Shown here: piece by piece, positions 1 to 11,112 of the stretch
How positions within the stretch are numbered: the stretch's first letter is position 1
How the letters are laid out: each line of letters starts with the position of its first letter
Source: Dromaius novaehollandiae
Lineage: Eukaryota > Chordata > Aves > Casuariiformes > Dromaiidae
DNA length: 64,000 nucleotides
NCBI RefSeq assembly: GCF_036370855.1
Contig: NC_088108.1
Location: 10,377,448 to 10,441,447 of the forward strand
Direction of reading: 5' to 3'
Position numbers and translations under genes: made by a program
Notes under the pieces: model-generated
What the model saw: only the letters and a program-made list of their open reading frames with translations
Told to the model about the DNA's origin: nothing
Databases searched by the model: none

Positions 1-3000
1 CTGAAATAAGGATGCCCGTGACTTGAGCATTGCTGTTAAAATCAAAGCCATGGAGCTGTTTGTTTTGGCAAATACTCTTCACCATAAATAATATGTGTAG
101 CCCTGGGTTTACGATTATTTATTAGGCATTGTTAGAGAGCCTCATAATAAAAAGCAACTAATGAGCATTGCAGGGCACAGGTGATGGACCCCTCTCTTAC
201 CATCCTCATTGTCTGCCCTTGAATTAAGCTCCCCAAATATTAGAAATTCATAGGGAGAAAAGGAGAAGGAGACTTTGCTTGACAGGTGGATTTTCCACAG
301 CAATAATAAAAACGTCATGTAAATTGAATGAGGCTATTAAACAAGGAATTAGTCTGTAAGCCTGCCTGCAGAGCTGTCAGTTGAACCTGATTATCAGAGG
401 AGCCCAGAGCAAATTTCAACCCCATTTCTCTGCCACAGCAAAGAAATATTTTCAGGGATAAATATTACTCTCCCAGCCACCTATGAGTTGCTTCTCTTCT
501 GTTTTCGGGCGCTGCCGCAGAACACTTTGCAGATACGTCATACTGCTCAGCCTGAAGAGTATGTTTGTCTTTTTTTTTTTTCCCCCTCCCTTCTCCATTT
601 TTAACTGGAAATAGTTTAGCTCATTCTAGAGGCATGAGAAGTGAATGGAGACATTTTAAACTGCAGCCTTATCTCCTCTCGCTGATTAATTCAGCACTCT
701 GCCTTCTCATCCACAGAAGTTAATTGGTGGGTGCAAAATGCTCAGACAAGATGTTGCTGCTCTGTGGCATTAGGAGAGGATGCTGAAGGAGGAAGGCAGA
801 ATTACCATCACCGCTTACGTGATGTCTTAGGTACTTTGCAGAGAAGTGGGGAAGTGACAGCGCTCTCCTGAAAAACTTGTGCTATTTAAGTAGACAATTT
901 ACAGGCTGCAAATGAGAACCAGGATGCAGGGAAGTGATTGAGAAGGAAGACCACCGTGCCATGTTGTTAGTTGAGCTACTTTTCTTTGGAAAGTGCTTAC
1001 ATGCATGCAGATAAGGTCTTTTATCTACAGACTATTGTTAACAATTTTCTGAAGTAAGGACTAAAGTTCGCATCCCTGTTCACAGTCCAGATCCTCAACT
1101 GTCTTGCCTTTTTGATAAGTCCCAATCACATGCTGATTAGTAAAGGTTTGGATTAATGCCTTGATCCTGCAAAGACACCCAGGTGAAGCTTTCTTATAGC
1201 CTTTAGATCTGTGATCATATCAAACGTGAGAATTTCAGGAAAACATAGTTTCAAAGGAGAAGCATTTGTAACTTCAGTTGCAACTTAATGCATAAACAGT
1301 GGGAAAAGTATGACAGATAACTTTGAAAAATCTGAAACACTTTGGATGTTTTTCAAAGAAAACAGTCTGAAATGATACTTTGTTTTTTAATTCAGTTTTT
1401 CTTAAGTGATAAATAACCACTAGACAAAATGTTTTGTTTTAGATCAAATAAAATGCTGCAGCTTGAGCAAAAAGAAAAATGTTTTTTCATTTCACCCACG
1501 TCTTATCCTTTCATCCTGTTTATTGGGAGTTGACAAGCACCATTGATTTATGTGTGCATTAAATGATCTAATTACTCTTACAGTTTGTCCATCAAAGCAG
1601 AAAAAGGCATTATTTTCTCAACCTGTGGGAATTGGCATATGTTGGTAATGTTACTGGTAAAGTTCCCAACAACCCTGACAGGGACAGAACTTCATCTATG
1701 CATGTGGAGTGAACACTGGTGCAGCTTTAAAGTCTAACTTGTTGACAGTTTTCCTTTTTTTCCCCAAAAATATTTTGCTTGGTGTTCTCTGGACCAGCTA
1801 CAAAATGCAATCAATTAAAGGTTGTAGACATATAAAATTTTAGGTGACTGTGTTTATTGGTGACACTAATTGATCATAAGCTGTATAGTATTGGTTTAAA
1901 AAAAAAAGCAGGAATAAAAGGTTTAACCCCACTAAAAGCTTCCCACACTTTGTTACCAACATAATGTTTAAGCATCTGTTAGCATTTGCATGATAAAGCC
2001 TGTTCTGAGGAGTTCTCTCCATAGAGATTGCAATTAACATGAAAATAAGTGAAAAAAATTTTGTCTAAGTTCATATTCCTTCTGAAGAAAGCTTCTTCTT
2101 TAGATGATCAGATATTATTTAAATTTTGGTTAAGGGTTGATTATTTTATTTTAAATAGATTCACAATAATAGTTTATTTTATCTTAATTGTAATGTCTTC
2201 GTAATTGTTACCATGCGTAAAATATGCTGATTGTAATAAACACAAGATAATTTGAACATTCACAAAGTGCTCCAGATTAATGTCCCAGATATCTTCTCTG
2301 CTAATGGTTTTATTTGTTCCCTGTAGCGTGATTTGAAGGCTAAAATTTGTGGATCATATTGTTTACCAACAGAGAAGAAAGACTTTCCTAAGTTCAAAAT
2401 ATTTCACTATATACATAGAATATTAATAGGTAGATGAGAATTGGTTTATCAGACTCTCAGGTATTTAGAATGATAAAACACAAGCAGAAGATTTGAGTCT
2501 GTAAACAGATCAGGGCAGTTTCTATTCTGGCCAGAAGCGATACAAATTCAGCATTTCTTGCATTATTTTCAGCACTTAGAGTCAGGGCCAGAACAGGAAA
2601 ATGCAGAAGTACACAGTAAATGAGGATGAATTTGCAAAAAAAAAAAAAAAAAAGCAATTCAACCTCTTCCAAAACAAGATATATTGTGTTCTTAAACAAA
2701 TGCTTTTGCACTTGCTTTTTTGCAAGTTTTTCAGGTAGTGGAAGAGGATAAATTGTTGTGGATACTCTGTTTTGTCTTCTGAGTTTTTGTCAGATCACAT
2801 AAGCCTTTAAAAGCTATGTGCTGTATGAAGTCTTACCGTAAATACGTGGTTTATAAGAGTCAGGTTTAGATTTTTGATTCTCAAGTGCAATATGCACACA
2901 CTTCCATTCTGATCTGTATTCAGATGCAGAGGTTCACATTTGCTGTGTGAAATGATTTACTGTCCATAAGAAAAGATGTGTTTTTTGAACACCCAGAACA

Positions 3001-4179
3001 ACTTTGGTTTGTAATAGAGAAGTTTGGGGGTTGTTGTTGTTAACGAAAAATTTCAAGCTGTCTAGGAGAAACGGTGTCCAAGCAGTGCAAACAGCACTCC
3101 AATTAATGGCCCATCTTCCCTTGTGTCTGATTGCCATTAATGCATCAGTACATGGAGAAAACATTTCTTTTTTTGGTGAACTTCAATGTTATTTATTTTG
3201 CCTTTGCCTCTTAGTGCACTGCACTATCTTTTCTCAGTAAAACCCTGCTAGACTCAGCAGTACTACATGCACTAGTGCGTTCACGGTCTTTGGCCTGTGA
3301 GCACATCATGCAGTTTGTTTATCTCCTTTCACATTATGCAACAGTACTCTGATAGGATCAAATGGATCTGGCAGATTATACTTGACATTGCATTTCCTTG
3401 TTCAAAGAACCAGTAACTTTCTTGAGCAACTGATAAGAAGCCTTTTGAGGGAATAGGGTGTTTTATTTTTAGTCTTGAGTCATCATCAGAAAACACTTGC
3501 ATTTACTTTGCATTTGTTTTAATGTTCACATTAGAATAATCACATGAAAAGACTGTACCTCTGGCCTGAAATTCTGCTGGAGCTTTCTATTTCTTTAGTG
3601 GGGATTTTGCATTTCCCTTCTGCACTCTCAAAGGAGCAAAGAGCTCTTGTTCTTGACACTGTCCCCTTTTAAAGTCAGAATCTAACCAAAAGAAAGGAGA
3701 ATTCCACAGAGTAGCACAGCTTCTGCTGCTGCTTCTCCAGACTGCATTAATATGTAGAACAAGACACAGCCTTTAAAATATTGCCTTATAATTTGCTCAG
3801 CTATGGCTTAGTAGCGCATATTTACTTCTCTGGAAAGTGAGTGCTTATTGCTACTTTAAAAAGCAGCATTGTTTTTAGCATATTAATTCAGGTGGAGCTG
3901 AGGTAAACGTGCTACATGCAACTGTTGTGCTCGCTGCCCCTCTTCCTACGCTTGATTCAGCTTCTTGCTGCAGACATGAAAAGAAAAGAGGCTTTTGGAC
4001 AGCACAAAAGATGCCTGTATTAAATTTCTTCTGGATACCTTTAATTTCCCCTAAGTCCTTCTCTGGGAGTGCAAGGGGTCTGGGACACTTGATATCTTGT
4101 GCTGAAAAGTCATGGTTCTTTAAGGCATCTTCCACCTCTTTTTAATTCCGCTAAGAGAGGGCTGTATCCTTCCTTTCAG
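1..4179 (+). other. IL1RAPL2: IL1RAPL2 intron, 3' part (upstream exon outside window)
   Basis: This stretch ends in a pyrimidine-rich tract and AG (TCCTTTCAG, 4171-4179) immediately before the Ig-domain exon, so it is read as the tail of an intron. No coding exon is recognised in it; the short open frames have no family resemblance. The preceding exon, with the first half of Ig domain 3, must lie upstream of the window. It is mostly AT-rich, with an A18 run at 2636-2653. The first ~480 bases are dense in homeodomain-type TAAT cores and TGACAG-type motifs and could be a conserved non-coding element (inference only). Confidence 0.8.
2636..2653. repeat. Poly(A) run, 18 A
   Basis: Uninterrupted run of 18 A in the IL1RAPL2 intron. 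No retrocopy body or target-site duplication is recognisable around it, so it is listed as simple sequence. Confidence 0.9.
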
Positions 4180-4325
4180 ACTCCTCAGAGAGCACCTTGG
4201 AGAAAAGGAAGTGGAGTTGACATTGATCTTTGATGCTGTGGAAGAGGCAGATCTGGCTAACTATACGTGCCACGTGGAAAACAGAAACGGACGGAAGCAC
4301 GCCAGTGTTCTTCTGCGCAAGAAAG
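4180..4325 (+). CDS. IL1RAPL2: IL1RAPL2 exon: second half of Ig-like domain 3
   Basis: IL1RAPL2 is a single-pass synaptic receptor of the IL-1 receptor family with three extracellular Ig domains and a cytoplasmic TIR domain. This 146-bp exon encodes 48 full codons plus one base at each end. Visible features are the Ig F-strand signature [14 protein letters not shown], whose cysteine closes the domain-3 disulphide, then HASVLLRKK leading to the membrane. The acceptor TTTCAG and donor G|GTAGT are both consensus. The final G joins the first two bases of the next exon to make GAT (Asp), which confirms the phase. [27 protein letters not shown] sequence is characteristic of IL1RAPL proteins rather than IL1RAP. 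The choice of paralogue 2 rests mainly on the downstream exons. An NYT sequon lies next to the cysteine. Confidence 0.93.
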
Positions 4326-6960
4326 GTAGTTATTAATTACCTGTGCTCTCACCCCGCTGAGAAGCCACACGTCACAGCCAGCCACCGAGCCGGGAGCGAG
4401 GTCCTGCTGGCCTCTCGGGCCCAGGCTGGAGCTGTGTGTGCTGAGTGAAGCTGAGATGCATTTGTTTTATGGCTTCAGTTTACCATTTGTAAAGAAATTT
4501 AATGAGCTGTTCTTTAGTCACTGGTGAATAAGCTTTTCAGCTGATGTGCTTGCCTGGAATCAAGTCACCAATAAAGTCAGTGGAAGTAGTTCAGTCTAAA
4601 CACCCTACAAATTTGACCTAGAGTTGATGGACTACACCTCACAGGTAATGGTGTGACAGAGTTAAAATGTGCATTTCGTAGAATATGTAGCTCAGCAGTG
4701 AGGTCAGATGTTCTCATATTTCTCCAATTCCTAGCTTTCCTGGGTAAATTGAAAACTTAAAACAGTCGCCATGCATTTTGATTTTTAACTGCAACAGGAA
4801 TTAAAACATTGCGATGGGAGCTACAAATCAATGGAGAATTACCCCATCATTGTGCTACCTTGATACTCTACCTAGAAGTGGGAATACTGGTACTGACAAA
4901 TTATCTGTAGCAAAAAGCAAACCATTTGGTTTTGAATGCTCCAAATTAAAAGGTGCTGCTATGCTCTGCTGTTTGCAGAAGTCATTAAATCCTAAGGAGT
5001 GTAACAGTATCTCATTAGCGTTCTTAGGTTAGTTCAACAGCCTCTCCTATTTGTAAGTAGGGTGACATTTAAATTTGATCATGATCTCTTAAAAATGCAG
5101 GGTATTAGCAGGTACAAAAGCTGTAAAAGAGTGGCTGTTTGGAAAGCGAGGAAGGATTAAACACGCAGAATATAACAGTAATGGGAAACTACAGAGCCAC
5201 CAGCACAGGAGATTGGCTGAAGACTTAATAAATTGTCCAAGTCTCTGCTGTTATTCTTAGCTGTAAATTAGTTTACCAAAAGAGAAAAAGAAATGTGTCC
5301 GCAGGGCACATGTGCAGGCTGTGAACCCAGTGCTGTTCCCATCCTCCATGTGCTTACAGACCACTGGGGTATTGGTGTTGGCTAAAAAAGCTAGCCCTCT
5401 CCAACCACCACGCTCCCAGTGAAACCCGCAGAAGGTCACTGGTTGGGGACTGTTTCAGTAGGCTGTGACAGGGAAGGGAATTGGCAATTGCCGGCGTCCT
5501 GGCTTTAGAGGCAAATTGCTGAAGCAGCTCAGAAGCCCAGTGCTGCCACTACGGCTTCGCGTGTGCGACTGCTTGGTTCGAGTACCCAGGCAAGATCAGG
5601 CAGTCAGTGCAGGGTTTAGGATGCAGTTTGTAGGGAAAGATGAGGCCAGGTTTCTACTCATTTCATTTATATTCATTTTCATTCAGCAGAGGTGTCATAA
5701 AAACAGATACTTTCAGAATGTTCCACTAGCTCAGAGTTAGTGAGTGGAAGTGGAAAGCGGGGGAAAAGAGTGAGCCAAGAAAAGATCTCCCAGCCAGAGA
5801 GGAGTCAGTGCTACCTGTGGAGACTGTATACTTGGAAGAGCTTAGCTTTCTTTGTGGCTGCAGCGGTGTCGAGGCCTACATCTCCTCCCTTGGCAGTAGG
5901 AGATGCGTGGGCGCAACGCGCAGCCCTGCCCTAGCTAGCCGGCCTCTGGCCAAGTCAGCTGCAGCAGGAGGGAAGCCACGGTGGTATGTGTTTTCTAAGG
6001 GGCTGCAGAAGCCCCACTGGGACCATGACAGGGACTCAGTAGCTCTCTTCTCCCAGTGCTTCTTCCTCCCATGTACGCTTTTCTTGCTGTTAGTACCTGA
6101 GCATGCTGCAGATCAACCTCTGACCTAGGGTAGACATGACCATGGCACAAATGAACTCCCTACTCCGGAGGTTCAGCTAAAAGCATGTGGATGCTAAATG
6201 CTGTTTTCATAGCTGTAATTTGTGCCCTCAGATAATCTATATAAAAGCAGAGGTAAGGGATAGGGGTTGTTGGGACAAAGAAGGGCTATTGGGGGAGGAG
6301 ATCCTTGGGTCAATGTCCCTCTTTGTTCCTATTCTTACATGTGACCTACAGGTTATATGTATGAACGTAAACTGTTCAGTCCTATGAAAATCTAATGGAT
6401 CAAGTCCTACTTGCACAATTTCCTATGCATGGAAAAGCTTTACGTCCTAGAAAGGAGGCATAGCATAGATTGGACTTTGTGCTAAGTAGTGGGGATAAAA
6501 CACAACACAGAAGGTGCAAACCACTCTGAGAAACAAGGGCACACAGTTGTGATGCAGAACACATGAATGAACATTTAACATCTAAATTACCTGGGTGTCA
6601 CAGCTATAATTGAGGAATCTGGTTGTCATGATGAAGGATTAACCTCTTTAGTGCAAAAAGCATTCTACCTTTCCATCCATCGAACACAATAAATATATGA
6701 CTGATAGTAAGTATATCTTTGTTGACACTGTTAAATGTTCTGCTGTGTTGCATATATTAGAATAACAAGCCAGGTTTATTTATAACAAGGAAGTGCAGAC
6801 ATTTCAGAGCTCTCCTGAAATTATGGAAGAAACACTGCTGAGTACAGAATTTGGAGGAGAAAAGGATCACTTCTCAGCTACTATTTCATTTCTTTCTGCA
6901 TTGTGGCTGTAGAAGGCCCCTCAAGCACTCTCAGCAGCACTCTCAGTAGTTACTGAGATA

Positions 6961-6983
6961 GAATATCTATTGAATAGATATTC
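6961..6983. repeat. 23-bp perfect palindrome with 1-bp centre
   Basis: GAATATCTATT and its exact reverse complement AATAGATATTC flank one central G, giving 11-bp perfect arms. Pairing does not extend outward. It could be a dyad protein-binding site or chance in AT-rich DNA. Confidence 0.85.
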
Positions 6984-9639
6984 AGTCTCTTCAAGTGCTG
7001 TTTATTACCAGTATTTCCAACTGTCCTTTGACTGCTTGTCCCGTTGTCCTTTTTGTTAGAGTATTCGTTAAGTTCTTAGGAATTCTTGACCAAAGTTTTG
7101 CTTTTTGTAGACTTCTTATCCTAGCTTTCTCCCACTCGTATGCGATTGTAGAGTACTCATAAGCCAGGAAATACTAGTATATTTACTGATCTGTGATAGG
7201 ATTTAGGATAGGACTGGTAGAACCAGTATCCTTTTGTTGACCAGTATCCTTCTCTGCGTGTCAAAGAAGGGGTCATGGATTCTTGTTGTGATGTATCTCA
7301 GTTGTGCAGGAGTTGGGAGACTTAGGGAAGATGAAGAGAAAGCACAGATCTCCCCGTCAGAGAAATCCCTCTCCCTCCCACGCGCTGCCCGCTGGGGGTT
7401 AGCTTTTCCACATTTGGCAGGAGGTGCTTGTCTGTAAGCTACGTCTGCCCTCTCTTCAAAGGTGTGATTGCAGCCCGCCATGTGCACCCAAACTAGCATG
7501 ACTCATGACTCCAGCTAAACTTGGAAGGCTGGGGTAAAAGACAGGAATAAAAACCAAAACCGAATTATAGCTGTAGAATAAGAGTTTCTAGAGTTGGTTT
7601 CTGTTTTCATAACAAGTGGTTATTTTTAAGCAAAATGAAGCAAAAGAAACTGCTGAAGTATTTAGGGTAAAATATGTTGAAGACTTTGCTGGATTAGTGG
7701 TCGAGTCTTCACAAATGCTTTATAAGAATCCAAGAATGTTGTCTGTACAGCATTAGTGTATGGACAGCCCCAGAGCATGTATCATCATTCAGGTTTTGTT
7801 TTGGTTTTTTTGTTTTTCCTAACAAAGAACCAAGGCCAGCTTCGAACATCTGGCCCTACCAATGCAAAGACAGAATTGGCCTTGTTCCTGAGACCAGAAT
7901 GCCACGTCTGCTTTCTATCACGTTCTTTACTGACTGACTTCAGGAACACTTTGTTATTTGCTTTCATGTAGTTCAAAAAATAAGTTGCTTTTTCTTTTTT
8001 CCCTCCATGCTGTCCTAGGATGTTTGAAACTTGGTTTACATGGAGTGACAGTACATACATACTTATTCCTGAAGTTGTGGAAATAGTTCAGGATTCCCTT
8101 CAAATGTATTTGGAAAAAGTCCAGTATTTTTCTGACTGAAGTCTAAGTACACTATAAAATATACTGTCCTGGAACATGAATAACTTGTCAAGAACTGCAG
8201 AATAAAATCAGTCCGTGCTCTTAGTGGAAAGAAGCAGTGTATTTGGGCAAAAGTAAATATGACAATGATGCTGGCCCAACACTTAACTTCAGGAAGGCTG
8301 CCTTTGTTCAAGATGTAAAGGAAACATGTTTTTTTGATATTGATATTGTAACTAACAATGAGGAACATTCTAAGATATATTTGGCTCTTACTTGTTAGGT
8401 ATTTATGGGACTTTTAATATTTCAAAGAGCATAATCCTATATATAATGTGTTGTGGCTGAATCCTTTTACATTATTTTACATTGTTGGAATCTATCCAAA
8501 TATGATTACTTACTGATTTTCAGTCACTGTTCTGACAAAAGTCCAGATTCAACTCCTCCCCTGGGTTTTACTCAACTGCCTTTTTCTATTGACTTCGGTG
8601 AGAACCACTTGAGGAGAAAGGCATTGATCAGAGCAGTGCCCAAGAGCTGAAGAGGCAAGAAAACTGAGCATTTTGGGCTTTTCTCCATTTCCTCCACTGT
8701 AGAACAGAAATAAGGAGCCCAAAAACCTTGGCCTTCTGCCTTCTTAAGTCTGGAGGTGAGGGGAGTTACAGGGCAGACGGACGAGTGTTAGAAAGGCGAA
8801 AGCAAATCCATACAACATAATAATAATACAATCTATACAAAAGGCCCTGTCCTTGGACCTTTACTCTGCAAGGTAGCCTAGGTCAGTTTATACAGAACTG
8901 AATGCCCTTCTTCCTCCTCTGTCTAAGCCGGCAGTCTTGCAATAATCTCAGTTTCCTGGGAGAAAAATTTCAGTACAACATGAAAAGTTGCTTTTTCACT
9001 GAAAAATGATTTTAACCAGCTCTGCTCTCCATTTGACCAGATTTATCTCAAGAGCCTATGCCAACTTTACTGTGCAGTGTAATAAAAGTCCTATGAATTC
9101 CCTGTATTCTCAGAGAGATTAAATAGCTATTATAATAAACTTTTTCTATCTATGAGTCTCTGATTTCTTACCAGCCAGACATCAGAGATACTGTTCATTG
9201 GGAATAACTTGACATCTGATGTTAATTATTGAAATACAAGGCATGGGAAGGCAAGAGTAGCCCCAAAAGATACACAGCTAATTTTCTTCTTGTCTTGAAA
9301 ATGACACGAATGACATACCAGTAATTTTTTTTCTGACCTAAGTTTTAGAAGCATGAAGATCACAAAAACTTTATGTCTCTCTAGTATTATAGTTTTTACA
9401 TCTTCACATTGTATTTATCACAGCAGTAAATATCTTCACAACATCTTATCTAAACTAATATAGGCTGTTGGGGCTGTTGTCATCTTGTGTCTTTTATGGC
9501 CATGTAATATGCCAAGTGGTGTTACTAGCAATATTGTGTTCAGAGGACATTTCAGGCTAAGCAACAATACTGTAAAAGTTAGTGTCTGACGTCAGGTCAA
9601 GCACTGGATTGGTATTTTATGTTTTTTATCTTGGTCTGT

Positions 9640-9770
9640 CATTGGTTTGCTGAATGACCTTGAACATATTGCTTCACTTTCCTATGCCTCTGTTTCCCCA
9701 GCTGTAAAAGGTGGATAATTGTGTTTGAATGAATTTGTGAGGTACTTTGAGACAAACTGTTTGTGATGTT
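9640..9770 (+). mobile_element. MIR-family SINE remnant
   Basis: The order of motifs matches the MIR core: TGAATGACCTTGAACATATT, then CTATGCCTCTGTTTCCCCAG, then CTGTAAAAGGTGGATAATTG, then GGTACTTTGAGACAAACTG. In MIR-type elements the same blocks read roughly as GACCTTGGGCAAGTCACTT, GCCTCAGTTTCCCCATCTG and GTAAAATGGGGATAAT, and the amniote subfamilies end in CGCTTTGAGATC-like sequence. It is diverged, as expected for an ancient amniote SINE. The ends are approximate. Confidence 0.8.
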
Positions 9771-10441
9771 TCCTAACAAAAGCATCCCAGTAGGAAGTTT
9801 TAACTAGCACCAGTTCCCATTAAAATATAATGTGTACTAAACAAACATGCAAGAACTCAGTTAGTAGCCATCACAACTCAAACGAAGTAGCTCTTAGCAG
9901 CCGGATGTGCGCTCCTGGCTTCTCGTGTTATCTTGGGTGCTCTAGATGCTCAATTAATTCTCCAGTGGTTCAGCTGAAGGCCTGGCTTGGCAGGTCACAT
10001 CAACTCATTGACTGATATAAAAGCAAAGTTTAATATTAATTTGGGGAACTAGTCTCACAAACAGGGTAGAATGTCTACTATATCTATTCTCACATGCTGC
10101 ATACAGCGTTAGATGCACTTTGCCAAGACAGAAGATTCAGTCAAACTCTGCAAGCTCATTAAAGATTGATTAATCCTCAGTGTAAAATCACTACATAATT
10201 CCCTTGCAGAAGAATTATGATTATAGCCTCAAATGCATTCTGGATGGCAATTTCAGACTGGCAGTAGAAGGAGTAAATGGGTAAAGTTAAATAACAGGTA
10301 ATGAACAAAAAATTAGGCATCCTTAATGTTCCAGTGGTTCTAACAGGAAGCTCTGCAATTGGATGTGGGATTGTACAATGGCTTAGAGCAATTCAAGTTC
10401 AGAAAGATCATAACCTTTCTGTTTTTTCTTGCTAATTTTAG

Positions 10442-10585
10442 ATTTGATCTACAAAATAGAGCTTGCTGGAGGATTGGGAGCCATCCTTCTTCTGCTTATT
10501 TTGCTTGTGACCATCTATAAGTGCTACAACATAGAGCTGATGCTGTTCTACCGACAGAACTTTGGAGGAGACGAAGCAGCGGATG
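10442..10585 (+). CDS. IL1RAPL2: IL1RAPL2 exon: transmembrane segment and juxtamembrane region
   Basis: This 144-bp exon encodes the only membrane-spanning helix of the receptor. After the joined Asp codon comes LIYKIELA, then the hydrophobic stretch GGLGAILLLLILLVTIY, then the cytoplasmic stop-transfer KCYNIELMLFYRQNFGGDEAAD. KCYNIELMLFYR is strongly conserved in IL1RAPL1 and IL1RAPL2; the LIYKIELAGGLGAI form fits IL1RAPL2. The acceptor is TTTTAG and the donor G|GTAAGC. The trailing G joins AC of the next exon to give GAC (Asp). If the donor is not used, the frame stays open into the intron to a TGA at 10666-10668, which would give a membrane receptor without a TIR domain. Confidence 0.95.
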
Positions 10586-10990
10586 GTAAGCAGCCTCTCA
10601 GGGAACTGAATATACCCCATGGAAAGATTTCAGAGGCCCAAAGTGATGAAACCTGTGGACTGAAATGAATCCTAGAAGATAAGCTGCCACCAGTTTAAGT
10701 TCAAACTACCTAGCACCCAACAGTGTAAGGCCTCAAGACCTTCTCCCAAAGCCCAATGAGCCTTTTTGCTGAAGTGTCTCTGGGTCAGTCATGCTGTACA
10801 AAAACAGGAATGGGAAGAGGTGTTCAGAAGTCTATTAGAGAGGCTCAAATACAGTTTATGACCTTATTCCTCAGGAAAACTCCATATGTGTAAGTCAGTT
10901 CATGTTGCGCAGTGCCATGTCTGCCCGAGATCACTTGCTCCTGAGAGCCATACTGTATTTAGGCTGTCTTTCACTAGGTATTTTTCACTT

Positions 10991-11112
10991 TACATTCCCA
11001 TTAAGTTATTTTCAGACTCCCAAATAACCGTGGTAACTAGGGACAATTGTTATTGTGGTTAACTAGTTACCTCGGTTAGTTGGGAGTCGGAAAACAATTT
11101 AATGGAAGTGTA
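10991..11112. mobile_element. Hairpin element: 48-bp inverted repeats flanked by TA (MITE-like)
   Basis: Left arm 10993-11040 and right arm 11063-11110 are reverse complements at 41 of 48 positions with no gaps, separated by a 22-bp loop. The innermost 13 bases (CCGTGGTAACTAG against CCGAGGTAACTAG) differ at one position, and GACTCCCAA occurs in both arms. A TA dinucleotide sits immediately outside each arm, as a Tc1/mariner-type target duplication would, though TA outside both arms is also just two more paired bases. No transposase frame is present. The alternative is one of the ancient palindromic repeats known from vertebrate genomes. The inverted repeat itself is directly visible; the family is inferred. 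Confidence 0.75.

Larger units (their letters stand above)
4326..10441 (+). other. IL1RAPL2: IL1RAPL2 intron between Ig3 and transmembrane exons
   Basis: A 6.1-kb intron with donor GTAGTT and acceptor CTAATTTTAG. I see no other exon in it. It holds a 23-bp palindrome at 6961-6983, a MIR-type SINE remnant near 9640-9770, and near 8540-8610 a possible fragment of an old amniote repeat (motif like ATTGACTTCGGTGAGA). Read-through from the preceding exon meets an in-frame stop after a few codons. Confidence 0.85.

Noticed and set aside
4230..4448. 72-codon frame overlapping the Ig exon
   Set aside because: It is the wrong frame of the real IL1RAPL2 exon 4180-4325, which is supported by splice sites and family match.
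7222..7251. Direct repeat of ACCAGTATCCTT (two copies 18 bases apart)
   Set aside because: Only 12 bases and a single pair, with no further structure around it; likely a chance local duplication.
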